Assembly (NCBI GenBank): GCA_039000515.1
Contig: JBCFYV010000024.1
Location: forward strand, 45,056,187-45,120,186
DNA length: 64,000 bases
Direction: 5' to 3'
Origin: Timema cristinae
Taxonomy: Eukaryota > Arthropoda > Insecta > Phasmatodea > Timematidae
The notes under the pieces were generated by a model. It was given only the letters and a program-made list of their open reading frames with translations. It ran no database searches and was not told the DNA's origin. Position 1 is the first letter of the stretch. Each line of letters begins with the position of its first letter. Shown one piece after another: positions 60,701 through 63,656 of this stretch. The position numbers were made by a program, and so were the translations under genes.

Positions 60701-61320
60701 GCCAGTTAACATGAAGTAGCTTACCGTCTTGACATTCTGCACGAAGCTGTTAAAATAAAAACTAAAAGAGGGGCCTATTGGTTCGTTGATACATTTTTCA
60801 GGCGCTCAGATGTCACATATTAGAAAAATAATAATTACATAATGAATGTAAACATGTCAATCCTATATGCAGGAAAAAAAGAAGAAAGTTACATAAACCT
60901 TTTTTTTTAAAAAAATCAGTTCAAGCAAGGAATTTGGTAGAGATGTAGTAGTTTGTTGCCATCTGATATTAGAATATACTGAAAGTCCCCTAAAATTGCA
61001 GATGTGATATGGCCACTAGATCGAAAAATGGTGGGTTCAATTTTTGTTTGTTTTTCAAATATAATTCCTTAATAATTGAAGATATGAAAAAAAATTTACT
61101 ATTGGAGCATGTTGATACTTTACAGCTCAATTTTGGCGTGAGTCATATTTTGAAATAACAAACCCCTTTTTAAATAACGCCAAGATTTATAAACATATAA
61201 ACCCCCTCTGCCCATTCTCTTTTTCCGCCTTAAGACACTATGTTACTCACCTTCTCTGAGAATTTCCCCTCATGAAGTTCGTCTAGAGTCGGCCTGTTTT
61301 CGTGTCTCACCGACAAATCT
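19587..61320 (-). CDS. NKCC: Sodium-potassium-chloride cotransporter, SLC12 NKCC type (20 exons, N-terminus missing)
   Basis: Twenty minus-strand exons join in phase into about 980 residues ending [14 protein letters not shown], the typical C-terminus of NKCC/NCC proteins. By family knowledge the protein carries Na+, K+ and 2 Cl- together across the plasma membrane. Visible: RPTLDELH before the membrane domain, [21 protein letters not shown] in TM1 (chloride site), MYIVGF in TM3, TM6 [16 protein letters not shown], sequons NVT and NCT in a large extracellular loop, and TLSSAIASL in TM8, whose paired serines belong to the sodium site. The TM3 tyrosine argues for a potassium-carrying NKCC, since vertebrate NCC has histidine there, and the paired serines argue against KCC. 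The long cytoplasmic C-terminus has [12 protein letters not shown] and [12 protein letters not shown]. Missing: the first exon or exons with the regulatory threonines. Exon 36897-37119 has two frame breaks. Confidence 0.95.
19813..19873. repeat. Compound (CA)n(TA)n microsatellite
   Basis: About nine CA units followed by about 17 TA units, in the intron directly upstream of the last NKCC exon. Confidence 0.95.
19941..20084. mobile_element. 144-bp hairpin MITE
   Basis: 33-nt inverted arms 19941-19973 and 20052-20084 with three mismatches, beginning TGTTTGTA and reading inward to GAGCTGCTTAAC. Lies in an NKCC intron. Confidence 0.8.
20520..20660 (+). mobile_element. Decayed MITE M copy
   Basis: Contains AGAAAAGTTAGTAGATTTAC and CTGCAGCTGTCACTTTTGAT with ATATTATCAATAAC, the signature shared with 22600, 45280, 47965, 50785 and 52005. 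Confidence 0.6.
20680..21090 (+). mobile_element. LINE-1-family 3' fragment
   Basis: Starts near TGGACAGAGTCAATAATGAA and ends after GATGGATTAAGTATGGAGTT and the CTTGTCCACCTCGCAAGGGA terminus. Frame broken. Confidence 0.75.
21240..21360 (-). CDS. NKCC: NKCC exon 19: C-terminal domain
   Basis: Acceptor TTCATGGTAG, donor GTGAGT. Encodes [20 protein letters not shown], then [18 protein letters not shown]. Matches the NELxxxKTxRxxRLxELL segment of the family. Too short to show as a long ORF; found by phase and homology. Confidence 0.92.
22352..22494 (-). CDS. NKCC: NKCC exon 18: C-terminal domain
   Basis: Acceptor TATGTTCAG, donor GTGAGT. Encodes [20 protein letters not shown], then [17 protein letters not shown]. 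The open frame runs on into the intron but that part has no homology. Confidence 0.94.
22600..22737 (+). mobile_element. Decayed MITE M copy
   Basis: TTACTAGATCTACTTTCATG and CTGCAGCTGTCACTTTTGAT are present. It is cut on the right by SINE B at 22738. Confidence 0.6.
22738..23020 (-). mobile_element. SINE family B copy, full length
   Basis: On the minus strand: head GGGTGACCTGGTGGTCTAGG, B-box GGGTTCAATCCTC, then the body ending in AACCGAACGGGTAGTAGGAC and GGTGCTA. Confidence 0.85.
23600..23714 (-). CDS. NKCC: NKCC exon 17: C-terminal domain
   Basis: Acceptor TGTTGGCAG, donor GTGAGC. Encodes [20 protein letters not shown], then [17 protein letters not shown]. Phase 2 out. Confidence 0.95.
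23927..24196 (-). CDS. NKCC: NKCC exon 16: variable linker and WWLYDDGG
   Basis: The donor GTAAGG is clear and the end reads [12 protein letters not shown]. The start was chosen at GTTGTTCCAG because it fits phase 1 from exon 15. A later AG (exon start near 24180) is also in phase, so the first residues are uncertain. Contains a basic run KSKKKNKN. Confidence 0.88.
25365..25514 (-). mobile_element. SINE family B, 3' half only
   Basis: (TAA)n tail followed on the minus strand upstream by GGTAGTAAGACGCGGTGCTA and the block up to GGCCTCCACCGTGGTTC. The tRNA head is missing. Confidence 0.8.
25672..26255 (+). repeat. Unidentified repeat R, copy 1
   Basis: Shares with 35545-36285 and 42652-43372 a start near TAGACAAAATATTGTGATCG, GATTTTGATGGATATCGACG, CTATTTTACTGATTAGGCTA and an end TTTATAAAAACAATAG. 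No terminal inverted repeats or long ORF seen. Confidence 0.75.
26268..26434 (-). CDS. NKCC: NKCC exon 15: C-terminal domain
   Basis: Acceptor GTGTTTTTTAG, donor GTAGCC. Encodes [20 protein letters not shown], then an acidic variable stretch ending GQLAQ. A dispersed repeat ends within about 20 bp of its donor. Confidence 0.93.
26490..26530. repeat. Short hairpin, TTACACTA type
   Basis: TTACACTATAGTCTAGCTTA faces AAGCTAGGGTCGTAGTGTAA. A related hairpin with the same outer arms is at 61912-61952. Confidence 0.65.
27799..27863. repeat. 65-bp hairpin
   Basis: 25-nt arms 27799-27823 and 27839-27863, beginning TATTAGTTAAGACT, with two mismatches. Confidence 0.7.
28519..28757 (-). CDS. NKCC: NKCC exon 14: C-terminal domain
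   Basis: Acceptor TTGTTTCAG, donor GTGGGT. Starts [19 protein letters not shown], passes [19 protein letters not shown] and ends in phase 2 with a split histidine. Confidence 0.94.
29626..29837 (-). CDS. NKCC: NKCC exon 13: start of cytoplasmic C-terminus
   Basis: Acceptor GTAATTTCAG, donor GTATTT. Encodes [19 protein letters not shown], then [19 protein letters not shown] and LLLCADIVK. Confidence 0.96.
29948..30176 (+). mobile_element. SINE family A copy
   Basis: CACAATAGACTGTACTACCG, B-box GTTTGAATCCCAG, CATGCAAATGTGGGTACATT and the tail GGATAGTAAGACCTGGTGTT. Confidence 0.8.
31177..31312 (-). CDS. NKCC: NKCC exon 12: TM11 and TM12
   Basis: Acceptor TCTCCCTAAG, donor GTATGC. Encodes [19 protein letters not shown] and [19 protein letters not shown]. 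Phase 1 out. Confidence 0.95.
31361..31675 (+). mobile_element. SINE family B copy with (TAA)n tail
   Basis: Full-length: AAGGTGACCTGGCGGTCTAG head, GGGGTTCAATCCTCGG B box, tail CGAATGGGTATTAAGACGTG, GTGCTA and about 15 TAA units. Confidence 0.88.
31701..32106. mobile_element. hAT-like non-autonomous element, copy 2
   Basis: Begins TAGGGATAGGGTCGAATCCA and ends CTCACCCCTATA. Flanking 8-mers TTTAAAAG (31693-31700) and ATTAAAAG (32107-32114) match at 7 of 8. The interior matches 3018-3392 (for example AAGTGTTAAATTA). Confidence 0.72.
32741..32975 (+). mobile_element. SINE family A copy
   Basis: GCTTCAGCGGTTGAATGGTC head, GATAGACTGGACTGCCGATC, B-box GTTTGAATCTCGG and a CTAACGAGTAG tail. Confidence 0.8.
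33085..33206 (-). CDS. NKCC: NKCC exon 11: TM10
   Basis: Acceptor TTTGTTTCCAG, donor GTGAAC. Encodes [19 protein letters not shown], then [20 protein letters not shown]. Confidence 0.96.
33435..33645 (+). mobile_element. SINE family A copy, diverged
   Basis: B-box GGGGTTCGAATGCCG and body TACATTTCCTCTAAATTTTA are recognisable. The head is strongly altered. Confidence 0.6.
33806..34108 (+). mobile_element. SINE family B copy
   Basis: Full-length from TGGCCTGGCGGTCTAGGGGT to AACGGGTAGTAAGACGTGGT and a TAA tail. It ends about 30 bp from the donor side of NKCC exon 10. Confidence 0.85.
34138..34261 (-). CDS. NKCC: NKCC exon 10: TM9
   Basis: Acceptor CTAATTTTAG, donor GTGAGC. Encodes [19 protein letters not shown] and [17 protein letters not shown]. 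Phase 1 out. Confidence 0.95.
34670..34902 (+). mobile_element. SINE family A copy
   Basis: CTTCGGTGGCCGCACAATCT head and tail GATAGTAAGATGTTGTGCTA. Confidence 0.8.
35099..35206 (-). CDS. NKCC: NKCC exon 9: TM8 with sodium-site serines
   Basis: Acceptor ATCTTGCAG, donor GTGAAT; 36 codons. Encodes [18 protein letters not shown], then [18 protein letters not shown]. Confidence 0.95.
35545..36285 (+). repeat. Unidentified repeat R, copy 2
   Basis: Same order of blocks as copy 1 plus an extra right-hand part (ATATCTTATGAGTTTTAGTA, CTCTGTGGTGCACCGTACCA) shared with copy 3. Confidence 0.75.
36897..37119 (-). CDS. NKCC: NKCC exon 8: TM7 and extracellular loop, two frame breaks
   Basis: Acceptor CTCCTTGCAG, donor GTTAAC. 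It begins DPSSAI, then loses one base near 37102-37108. It continues [19 protein letters not shown] through [11 protein letters not shown], loses another base near 36960-36970, and ends [19 protein letters not shown]. Length 223; adding two bases gives exactly 75 codons and matches phase 0 on both sides. Homology is clear on all three frames. Confidence 0.9.
37505..37600 (-). mobile_element. tRNA-like segment in NKCC intron
   Basis: On the minus strand: CCTTAGCTCAGTCGGTAGTG, later a B-box-like CCGGGTTCAATTCCCGA. An 11-bp inverted repeat CCTTAGCTCAG/CTGAGCTAAGG replaces the normal D and anticodon arms, so it cannot fold as a working tRNA. Probably the head of a further SINE family. Confidence 0.5.
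37740..38010 (+). mobile_element. SINE family B copy, diverged
   Basis: CTCACTCTGACAAGGCATGT, CCAGGCCTCCTCCGTGGTTC and CGAACAGGTAGTAAGACGCG are present. The head is eroded. Confidence 0.75.
38388..38527 (-). CDS. NKCC: NKCC exon 7: TM6
   Basis: The acceptor at GATATGATCAG gives the right phase and the aligned start [17 protein letters not shown]; a second AG at 38512 would break phase. Continues [18 protein letters not shown] and ends NLSGDLK before donor GTACAG. Confidence 0.93.
38859..38886. repeat. (CA)n microsatellite
   Basis: About 14 CA units. Confidence 0.9.
38982..39110 (+). mobile_element. SINE family A, 5' half
   Basis: GGTGTCACTCTTGTGTTTAA, GTTTTGAGTCCCGGT and ACTGAGGGTTGTTTTT match the family head. 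The tail is absent. Confidence 0.6.
40195..40309 (-). CDS. NKCC: NKCC exon 6: TM5
   Basis: Acceptor GTGTCGTAG, donor GTGAGT. Encodes [20 protein letters not shown], then [18 protein letters not shown]. Phase 1 out. Confidence 0.92.
40865..40960 (+). repeat. Dispersed ~90-bp repeat, copy 3
   Basis: ATCATTGTAAAAGCAATATT and TTTCTATCCACCTTTCCTGT match 17755-17860. Confidence 0.55.
41190..41480 (-). mobile_element. SINE family D copy, longest
   Basis: On the minus strand from CAACCTCGATGGTCTTGGGG through TCCATCGACCCC-complement, AAAGCCGTCAGTCCCGTGTT and the block TGGAGGTTATTTGAAAATAA. Confidence 0.75.
41510..41706. repeat. (TA)n/(TG)n microsatellite region
   Basis: About 200 bp of interrupted TA and TG runs just before NKCC exon 5 on the plus strand. 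Confidence 0.9.
41893..42146 (-). CDS. NKCC: NKCC exon 5: TM3 and TM4
   Basis: Acceptor TGTATCTAG, donor GTGAGT; 254 nt. Encodes [20 protein letters not shown], then [19 protein letters not shown] and [18 protein letters not shown]. The tyrosine in MYIVGF is the position reported to contact K+. Confidence 0.96.
42300..42460. repeat. C-rich and G-run low-complexity DNA
   Basis: C runs with T near 42326-42348 and a G run near 42435-42450. Such runs are prone to sequencing error. Confidence 0.7.
42652..43372 (+). repeat. Unidentified repeat R, copy 3
   Basis: AATTATGATCGTCAAAAAAA, AAATGTCGACGTTTCATGAC, CCATTTTACTGATCAGGCTG and AATTTCTGTGGGACATCA. The order is as in copies 1 and 2. Confidence 0.75.
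43480..43698 (+). mobile_element. SINE family A copy
   Basis: CACCTCGGTGGTCACATGGA head, B-box GTTCGAATACCGGT, then ACGAGTAGTAAGACGCTAAA tail. Confidence 0.8.
44128..44223 (-). CDS. NKCC: NKCC exon 4: TM2
   Basis: Acceptor TTTTACAG, donor GTTAGT. Encodes [20 protein letters not shown] and then [11 protein letters not shown], the SAIATNG-like turn of the family. Confidence 0.93.
44318..44442 (+). mobile_element. SINE family A, 5' half
   Basis: TTCAGTTGCTGATTGTCCAA and GGCCTGCTGAAGATTGGGAG match the family head. It is truncated after GATGGTTTTACC. Confidence 0.6.
44561..44852 (+). mobile_element. SINE family B copy with TAA tail
   Basis: TAGGGTGACCTGGTGGTCTA head to AACGGGTAGTAAGACGCGGT, followed by about 11 TAA units. 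A short internal deletion follows CCACCGTGGTTCG. Confidence 0.87.
44925..45190 (-). mobile_element. SINE family C copy
   Basis: On the minus strand: CCTCTGTAGTCTAGTGGTCA head, CAGATCCAGAAGACTC, then the body with the GTCAGCACAACGAACC complement. Confidence 0.78.
45280..45420 (+). mobile_element. Decayed MITE M copy
   Basis: CTATTAGATCTATTTTCACA, CACGTAATATGCAACTTTCA and TTTTATCAATGTTAACCAC recall the M interior. Confidence 0.5.
45721..45796 (-). CDS. NKCC: NKCC exon 3: TM1
   Basis: Acceptor TTGTTTGAAG, donor GTGAGC. Encodes [19 protein letters not shown] and on to GQAGV. The GVMLF stretch is the chloride-binding segment of TM1. Phase 1 out. Confidence 0.95.
45865..45960 (-). repeat. Tandem-repeat element, second locus
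   Basis: Two units of the reverse complement of the 15905-16105 repeat: ATGAGGTGGACTGGAT occurs twice 51 bp apart. Confidence 0.7.
46278..46358 (-). CDS. NKCC: NKCC exon 2: link to TM1
   Basis: Acceptor TTGTGTTTCCAG, donor GTGAGT; 27 codons: [12 protein letters not shown], then [15 protein letters not shown]. FGWxxGV directly precedes TM1 in the family. Confidence 0.93.
46861..47110 (-). mobile_element. SINE family A2 copy
   Basis: On the minus strand: CCGCCTCGGTGGTGCAGTTG head with GGCTAACGCGC, B-box GGTTCGAATCTTGG, and the shared tail ending GGTAGTAAGACGTAGTGCTA. Head-to-head with the next copy. Confidence 0.85.
47151..47393 (+). mobile_element. SINE family A copy
   Basis: CCCGCTTCAGTAGATTCATG head to ATTCGAACGGGTAATAAAAC tail. 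Confidence 0.82.
47666..47735. repeat. (CT)n(CA)n microsatellite
   Basis: About 17 CT units followed by about 15 CA units, in the first NKCC intron. Confidence 0.95.
47965..48130 (+). mobile_element. Decayed MITE M copy
   Basis: TATATGACAGCTAGAAAAGT, CTGCAACCGTCACTTTTGAC and GTTATCAATACCTGTAATAT. Confidence 0.6.
48200..48710 (+). mobile_element. LINE-1-family 3' fragment
   Basis: Upstream frame reads [20 protein letters not shown], the conserved YGSETW segment after the reverse transcriptase domain, then after a frame change [10 protein letters not shown]. Ends with GCCCACCTCGGAATGGAATG. Confidence 0.8.
48860..49095 (+). mobile_element. SINE family D copy
   Basis: GATCGCCTCTGAACCCGATG and B-box GGGTTCAATCCCAGC, then AAGTAAAGCCGTCGGTCCCA and ACCTGGAAGGTTTGGGAAAA. 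Confidence 0.75.
49151..49425 (+). mobile_element. SINE family B copy
   Basis: GGGTGACCTGGTGGTCTAGG to CGAATGGGTAGTAAGACGCG. Its 3' end faces the 3' end of the SINE A2 copy that follows. Confidence 0.88.
49433..49676 (-). mobile_element. SINE family A2 copy
   Basis: On the minus strand from CCGCCTCTGTGTCGTAGTTG to AACGGGTAGTAAGACGCGAT and GCTAAATAA. Tail-to-tail with SINE B. Confidence 0.85.
49683..49798 (-). mobile_element. SINE family A fragment
   Basis: GCACGCATTTGCGTGGGTGG, AACCATTTTGGAAG and GCGTTAGACAATGCGGTCAC. Internal parts including the B box are deleted. Confidence 0.6.
49960..50165 (-). promoter_or_regulatory. Candidate internal promoter island in NKCC intron 1
   Basis: GC-richer than its surroundings. 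On the minus strand a TATAAAA lies at 50158-50164, followed about 25-35 bp on by CGCTCGCGGCAGCTATTTTT and further on by a GAGAGAGA tract (50028-50048). It lies upstream of NKCC exon 2 in gene direction, so it could be an alternative promoter. No matching first coding exon was found. Confidence 0.25.
50248..50535 (+). mobile_element. SINE family C copy
   Basis: ACCGCTTCTGTGGTCTCAAG head, CAGATCCAGAGGTCTTTGGT with B-box GGTTCGATCC, then CGTTGTGCTGACCACATGAC and a CGCTCCCTTGCAGGCTG end. Confidence 0.8.
50785..50940 (+). mobile_element. Decayed MITE M copy
   Basis: TTATCTGACAGCTAGAAAAC, TTACTAGATCTACTTTCACT and ATTCATACGTCAAGTCA. Confidence 0.6.
50975..51212 (+). mobile_element. SINE family A copy
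   Basis: ACTTAGGTGGTCGAATGGTA head, CACAATAGACTGGGTGGGCA, B-box CTTCGAATCTCAG and TAACCCAATAACGAAGTAGT tail. Confidence 0.8.
51241..51630. mobile_element. 390-bp fold-back element with TA duplication
   Basis: Arms 51241-51398 and 51472-51630 are inverted copies at roughly 80-85 percent identity by eye. Ends AGGTGGGATGGAAGGGAAAG and its partner CTCTTGCCCGCCACCT. TA dinucleotides flank at 51239-51240 and 51631-51632. Confidence 0.82.
51749..51782. repeat. (CA)n microsatellite
   Basis: About 17 CA units. Confidence 0.95.
52005..52125 (-). mobile_element. Decayed MITE M copy
   Basis: Reverse orientation: AGATTATCAACAATGACAGC, CGTATGAATAATTGGAGTAG and ATCTATTAAGTTGTATAG. Confidence 0.55.
52829..52901 (+). 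tRNA. tRNA-like sequence, probably a pseudogene or SINE head
   Basis: GTCTGGATAGCTCAGTGGTA gives a good acceptor and A box, and GGTTTCGATTCCC gives a B box, followed by TCCATGT closing the acceptor stem with one mismatch. The D stem has one mismatch and the anticodon stem around GTTTAAG does not pair well. A working tRNA is unlikely. Confidence 0.35.
53417..53630. mobile_element. 214-bp MITE with perfect 39-bp terminal inverted repeats
   Basis: The inverted repeats 53417-53455 and 53592-53630 are identical; both read inward CAGTAGCCCCATGGCTTCTT and so on. TA flanks each side (53415-53416, 53631-53632), the target duplication of Tc1/mariner elements. No ORF. A second copy of equal length is at 62015-62228. 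Confidence 0.92.
54460..54860. other. Poly-C run and GC-richer segment in NKCC intron 1
   Basis: A ~25-nt C run (54471-54495) precedes about 350 bp of less A+T-rich sequence with an 80-codon minus-strand open frame (54593-54847) lacking an ATG start and any recognised homology. It could hold an untranslated or N-terminal NKCC exon, but I see no match. Confidence 0.35.
54895..54985 (+). mobile_element. SINE family A remnant
   Basis: GTAGAGGTTTGAATCTCTAC keeps the B box and TAGTACATTTCATAACC part of the body. Low confidence. Confidence 0.35.
55474..55585 (-). mobile_element. SINE family B 3' end with (ATT)n
   Basis: About 11 ATT units, then the complement of GGTAGTAAGACGCGGTGATG. Only ~70 bp of body remains before it is replaced by SINE C. 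Confidence 0.8.
55590..55925 (+). mobile_element. SINE family C copy, best preserved
   Basis: CCTCTATCGTCTAGTGGTCA gives an A box, GCAGATCCAGAGGTCCCGGG and GTTTAATCCC the B-box region, then TTCATTGTGCTGACCAAATG and CGCTTGCGGGCTAACCCCAT. Confidence 0.85.
55938..56175 (-). mobile_element. SINE family A copy
   Basis: On the minus strand the head GGTGGCCGTATGGTCTAACG, B-box GTTCGAATCTCTG and CACGCAAATGTGGGTACACC. Confidence 0.83.
56810..57108 (-). mobile_element. SINE family C copy
   Basis: Head on the minus strand AACCTCTGTGGTCTAGAGGT, B-box TTGGTTCGATCCCCGG. The far end matches GCTTACGGGCTGACACCATG. Confidence 0.83.
57172..57328 (-). mobile_element. SINE family A, 5' part
   Basis: GGTGGCCGTGGGGTCTAACG head and the CACGAAAATGCGGGTTCCC block. 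Tail missing. Tandem with the next copy. Confidence 0.75.
57330..57545 (-). mobile_element. SINE family A copy
   Basis: GGTGGATGAATGGTCCAAGG head, B-box GGTTCGAATCCCGG and ACTCAGGATGTTTTTTCC. Confidence 0.78.
57666..57700. repeat. (GT)n microsatellite
   Basis: About 16 TG units. Confidence 0.95.
58745..58987 (-). mobile_element. SINE family A2 copy, full length
   Basis: Minus-strand head CCGCCTCGGTGGCGTAGTTG with GGCTAACGCG is a good Pol III A box. B-box GAGGTTCGAATCTCGG. The 3' end runs into a TAA array at 58722-58747. Confidence 0.88.
59268..59372 (-). mobile_element. SINE family A fragment
   Basis: TTGCGTGGAAGTAAAATATA and CAGTCGAGATTCGAAACCTG retain the middle of the element only. Confidence 0.5.
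59540..60075 (+). mobile_element. LINE-1-family 3' end, best copy
   Basis: The last frame (59687-60004) reads [20 protein letters not shown], then [19 protein letters not shown] and ends [11 protein letters not shown] before the stop. This is the C-terminal part found after the reverse transcriptase in many animal LINEs. The upstream part MKTWVCQKK-like is frame-shifted. The 3' end is TTGCCTACCCCGTAAGGGAA. Confidence 0.82.
61251..61320 (-). CDS. NKCC: NKCC exon 1 of those visible: end of N-terminal domain
   Basis: Acceptor TTGTTTCCAG, donor GTGAGT. After one leading base it reads [19 protein letters not shown] and ends FSEK. The motif RPTLDELH aligns with RPSLxELH of animal NKCC proteins, just before the membrane domain. 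Phase 2 in, so an upstream coding exon exists. Confidence 0.88.
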
Positions 61321-61873
61321 CTGGAAACAAATTAGATTATTTTAGACAAGGTTCGATTGTCATAAAGTTTATAGGCATATAGGTTTCGTATTATAGAAAT
61401 TACATCTCGACAGGGAATCAAACCCTGCACCTTGGTTTACAATAATGTGTTGGAAATTAAGTGCATGTATATGATGTAGCTTAACTAGTTGTTGACTTCG
61501 CTTTTTCCGCGTTTCAATCAAACTATACTTTCAAGAATTCTCTTTGGATTTCCGGTTGAAATAATTTCTATGATTTCTCTTTGGATTTTAAGTTGATATC
61601 TTTTGTCGGTGATCCAAGTTAGACAGAAAACAAATTAATACTGCATTATATTTTACATTATGTTATATATTTATATATAGGAAGTTAATAACCGTTGTTC
61701 ACGAAGTTTAAAACTTCAGTCTCGCACTATTTGTTAGAGTTTTAACTAATTTTCTCTAGTTACTCGAACAATTGTTTAGAATTTTAAATTAAAATAACTT
61801 GAGTTAAATGAAAAACCTTTCGAGATGCCACCACTTTAAAATGGATAGCCAGATTTAAAAACTATGTACGCTG

Positions 61874-61985
61874 AGTTTACCCTAGAAAGGTAGCAATCTC
61901 TCCTTGATGGATTACACTATGGTCCTATCTTATAAGCTGTACCATAGTGTAATAATTCAAGGTAAGCTTGCTATTTTTCAGGATA
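61874..61985. repeat. Hairpin element, TTACACTA type
   Basis: ATTACACTATGGTCCTATCT pairs with AGCTGTACCATAGTGTAAT, with outer partners ACCCTAGAAAGGTAGC and GCTATTTTTCAGGATA. Inner arms are shared with 26490-26530. Confidence 0.65.
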
Positions 61986-62014
61986 GAAGAAAATTACACG
62001 TGTCTTTGGGCCTA

Positions 62015-62228
62015 CAATAGCCCCATGTCTTCTTTGGTGCTGACTGACAGCTCACAGATGACTTCTGACAGTCAAATTTAGGTATATATCAAAATGTTTG
62101 ACTATCAGAAGTGACAGCGCTAAACACATGTTTTTTGGCGGATCATATGGTCCGGCATAGGGATACTTTATTTGGTCTGGTAACTTTTCAAAGCTGTCAG
62201 TCAGCACCAAAAAGCCATGGGGCTACTG
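62015..62228. mobile_element. 214-bp MITE, second copy
   Basis: Ends CAATAGCCCCATGTCTTCTT and, on the other side, the complement of CAGTAGCCCCATGGCTTTTT. TA at 62013-62014 and 62229-62230. Same length and interior as 53417-53630, with scattered differences. Confidence 0.9.
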
Positions 62229-62454
62229 TAGGTTCAAATAATGTCTTTGAAAAATTTTGTTAAAATTTGTCCACACATTTATCGCGAGAAAAAAATCAGG
62301 AGATATAAAGTACATGACAAGTGGTCATATTAAAACAGGACCTCCCTGCGCTCGGTCAATAATATTTACAGTTCATAATATAGGCCTATTATAATATGGT
62401 GTAAGATAGGAACGTGTAAATCATGTATATGTAATATAACTAAAGTTTGGTCTA

Positions 62455-62775
62455 TCCACCATCTTGAATCCGAATCTTGTAAAAAAATAATCAACATAGA
62501 GGAAATATAAGTAGAATAGCTTAAATAATAAAATAATAGAAATTATAACATCCGCACAGTCGGTTAAAGTGTTAAATCAATATTCTTGAGTCTGATTGTT
62601 AAGATTGTACTAATGTTATGGTTAGGATAAACTCCCAATAAGCGCTATTAGAGCTTTAAAACCGATTCAGACCAAATATTGAAATAGTTAAAATTAATAA
62701 TCTGGAGTTCTATATTTTCTCGAATCCTCAATTATCGAATATTTTTAAAGATTTTATTCGTTAGAGGTTGTTTTA
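62455..62775. mobile_element. hAT-like element, decayed third copy
   Basis: TTGAATCCGAATCTTGTAAA, AAAGTGTTAAATCAATATTC and AGCGCTATTAGAGCTTTAAA follow the order of 3018-3392. Ends not identified. Confidence 0.45.
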
Positions 62776-62924
62776 TAACTCTTCTCTAAATAGATCATAT
62801 TACACAATATTTATTTTATTAATTTGAGGTAATTAACATCACTTTTTTAACCGACTGATTATATCAGTTCACGAGAATCTCTTTGAGCTAGACTAAAAGG
62901 GCCCACTAATTATTTTTTTTTCGG

Positions 62925-63130
62925 AGAGGTATTTTGACATACCTTTCAGGTATCTTTTACAAACCAGCATCGACATGGGACATCACGGCTTTACTTACCC
63001 TTCGAAAGAAGCTGTACTACAGATTTTTATCTCTCAAGAAAAATCAGTCAATCACGACTGGAATTGAACCCACGAACAATTACACAGTAATAATAGCCTG
63101 TAATTTTACCACACTAATTCTAATAATCAT
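62925..63130 (-). mobile_element. SINE family D copy
   Basis: CATCGACATGGGACATCACG with GCTTTACTTACCCTTCGAAA is the complement of the D body. B-box complement TGGAATTGAACCCACG. Confidence 0.7.
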
Positions 63131-63352
63131 GACCACTTGATTCGAAAGATGGTTTGATCGAAGCTCGATCAAAACTGCTATCAATGCTTAAGTTTTTGAT
63201 GGATGGTTTGTCCATGAAGCAAATTTCATACGCAGTTCTTCTTTCTGTCGGGAATATAAGTGGTTTTGGACAATCTTAGATTGTCTTCTAAGTTCTAATT
63301 TTCAGGTATTTATTAAACCTTTGCAACTTATATTAACAATTTTTCAACTAAC

Positions 63353-63354
<2 letters not shown>

Positions 63355-63387
<33 letters not shown>

Positions 63388-63656
63388 GCACCGAGTCTTA
63401 CTACCCGTTCGGGTTATACGCACTTACGCTAATGTGTAATGGTAGTGTGATTGTGAGATGAAATGGAGGACCTACAGTTTAACGTGGAATCCGAACCACG
63501 GTGGAGGCCTGGCATTCCCCACATTCACAAGATGTCTTGTCAGAGGTGAAGGAAGGGTTTGGTAATCAGATAAATATGTGCCGGGACCGAGGATCGAACC
63601 CCCGTCCCCAGCATAGAAGTCCGACACCTTACCCCTAGATCGCCAGGTCACCCTTC
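63355..63656 (-). mobile_element. SINE family B copy, full length with tail
   Basis: About 10 ATT units (63356-63387), then the complement of the shared tail, body, B-box (GGATCGAACCCCC complement) and head GGGTGACCTGGCGATCTAGG. Confidence 0.88.

Noticed and set aside
25474..63500. TAA/ATT arrays as independent microsatellites
   Set aside because: Nearly all of them directly follow the shared SINE A/B tail, so they are SINE tails.
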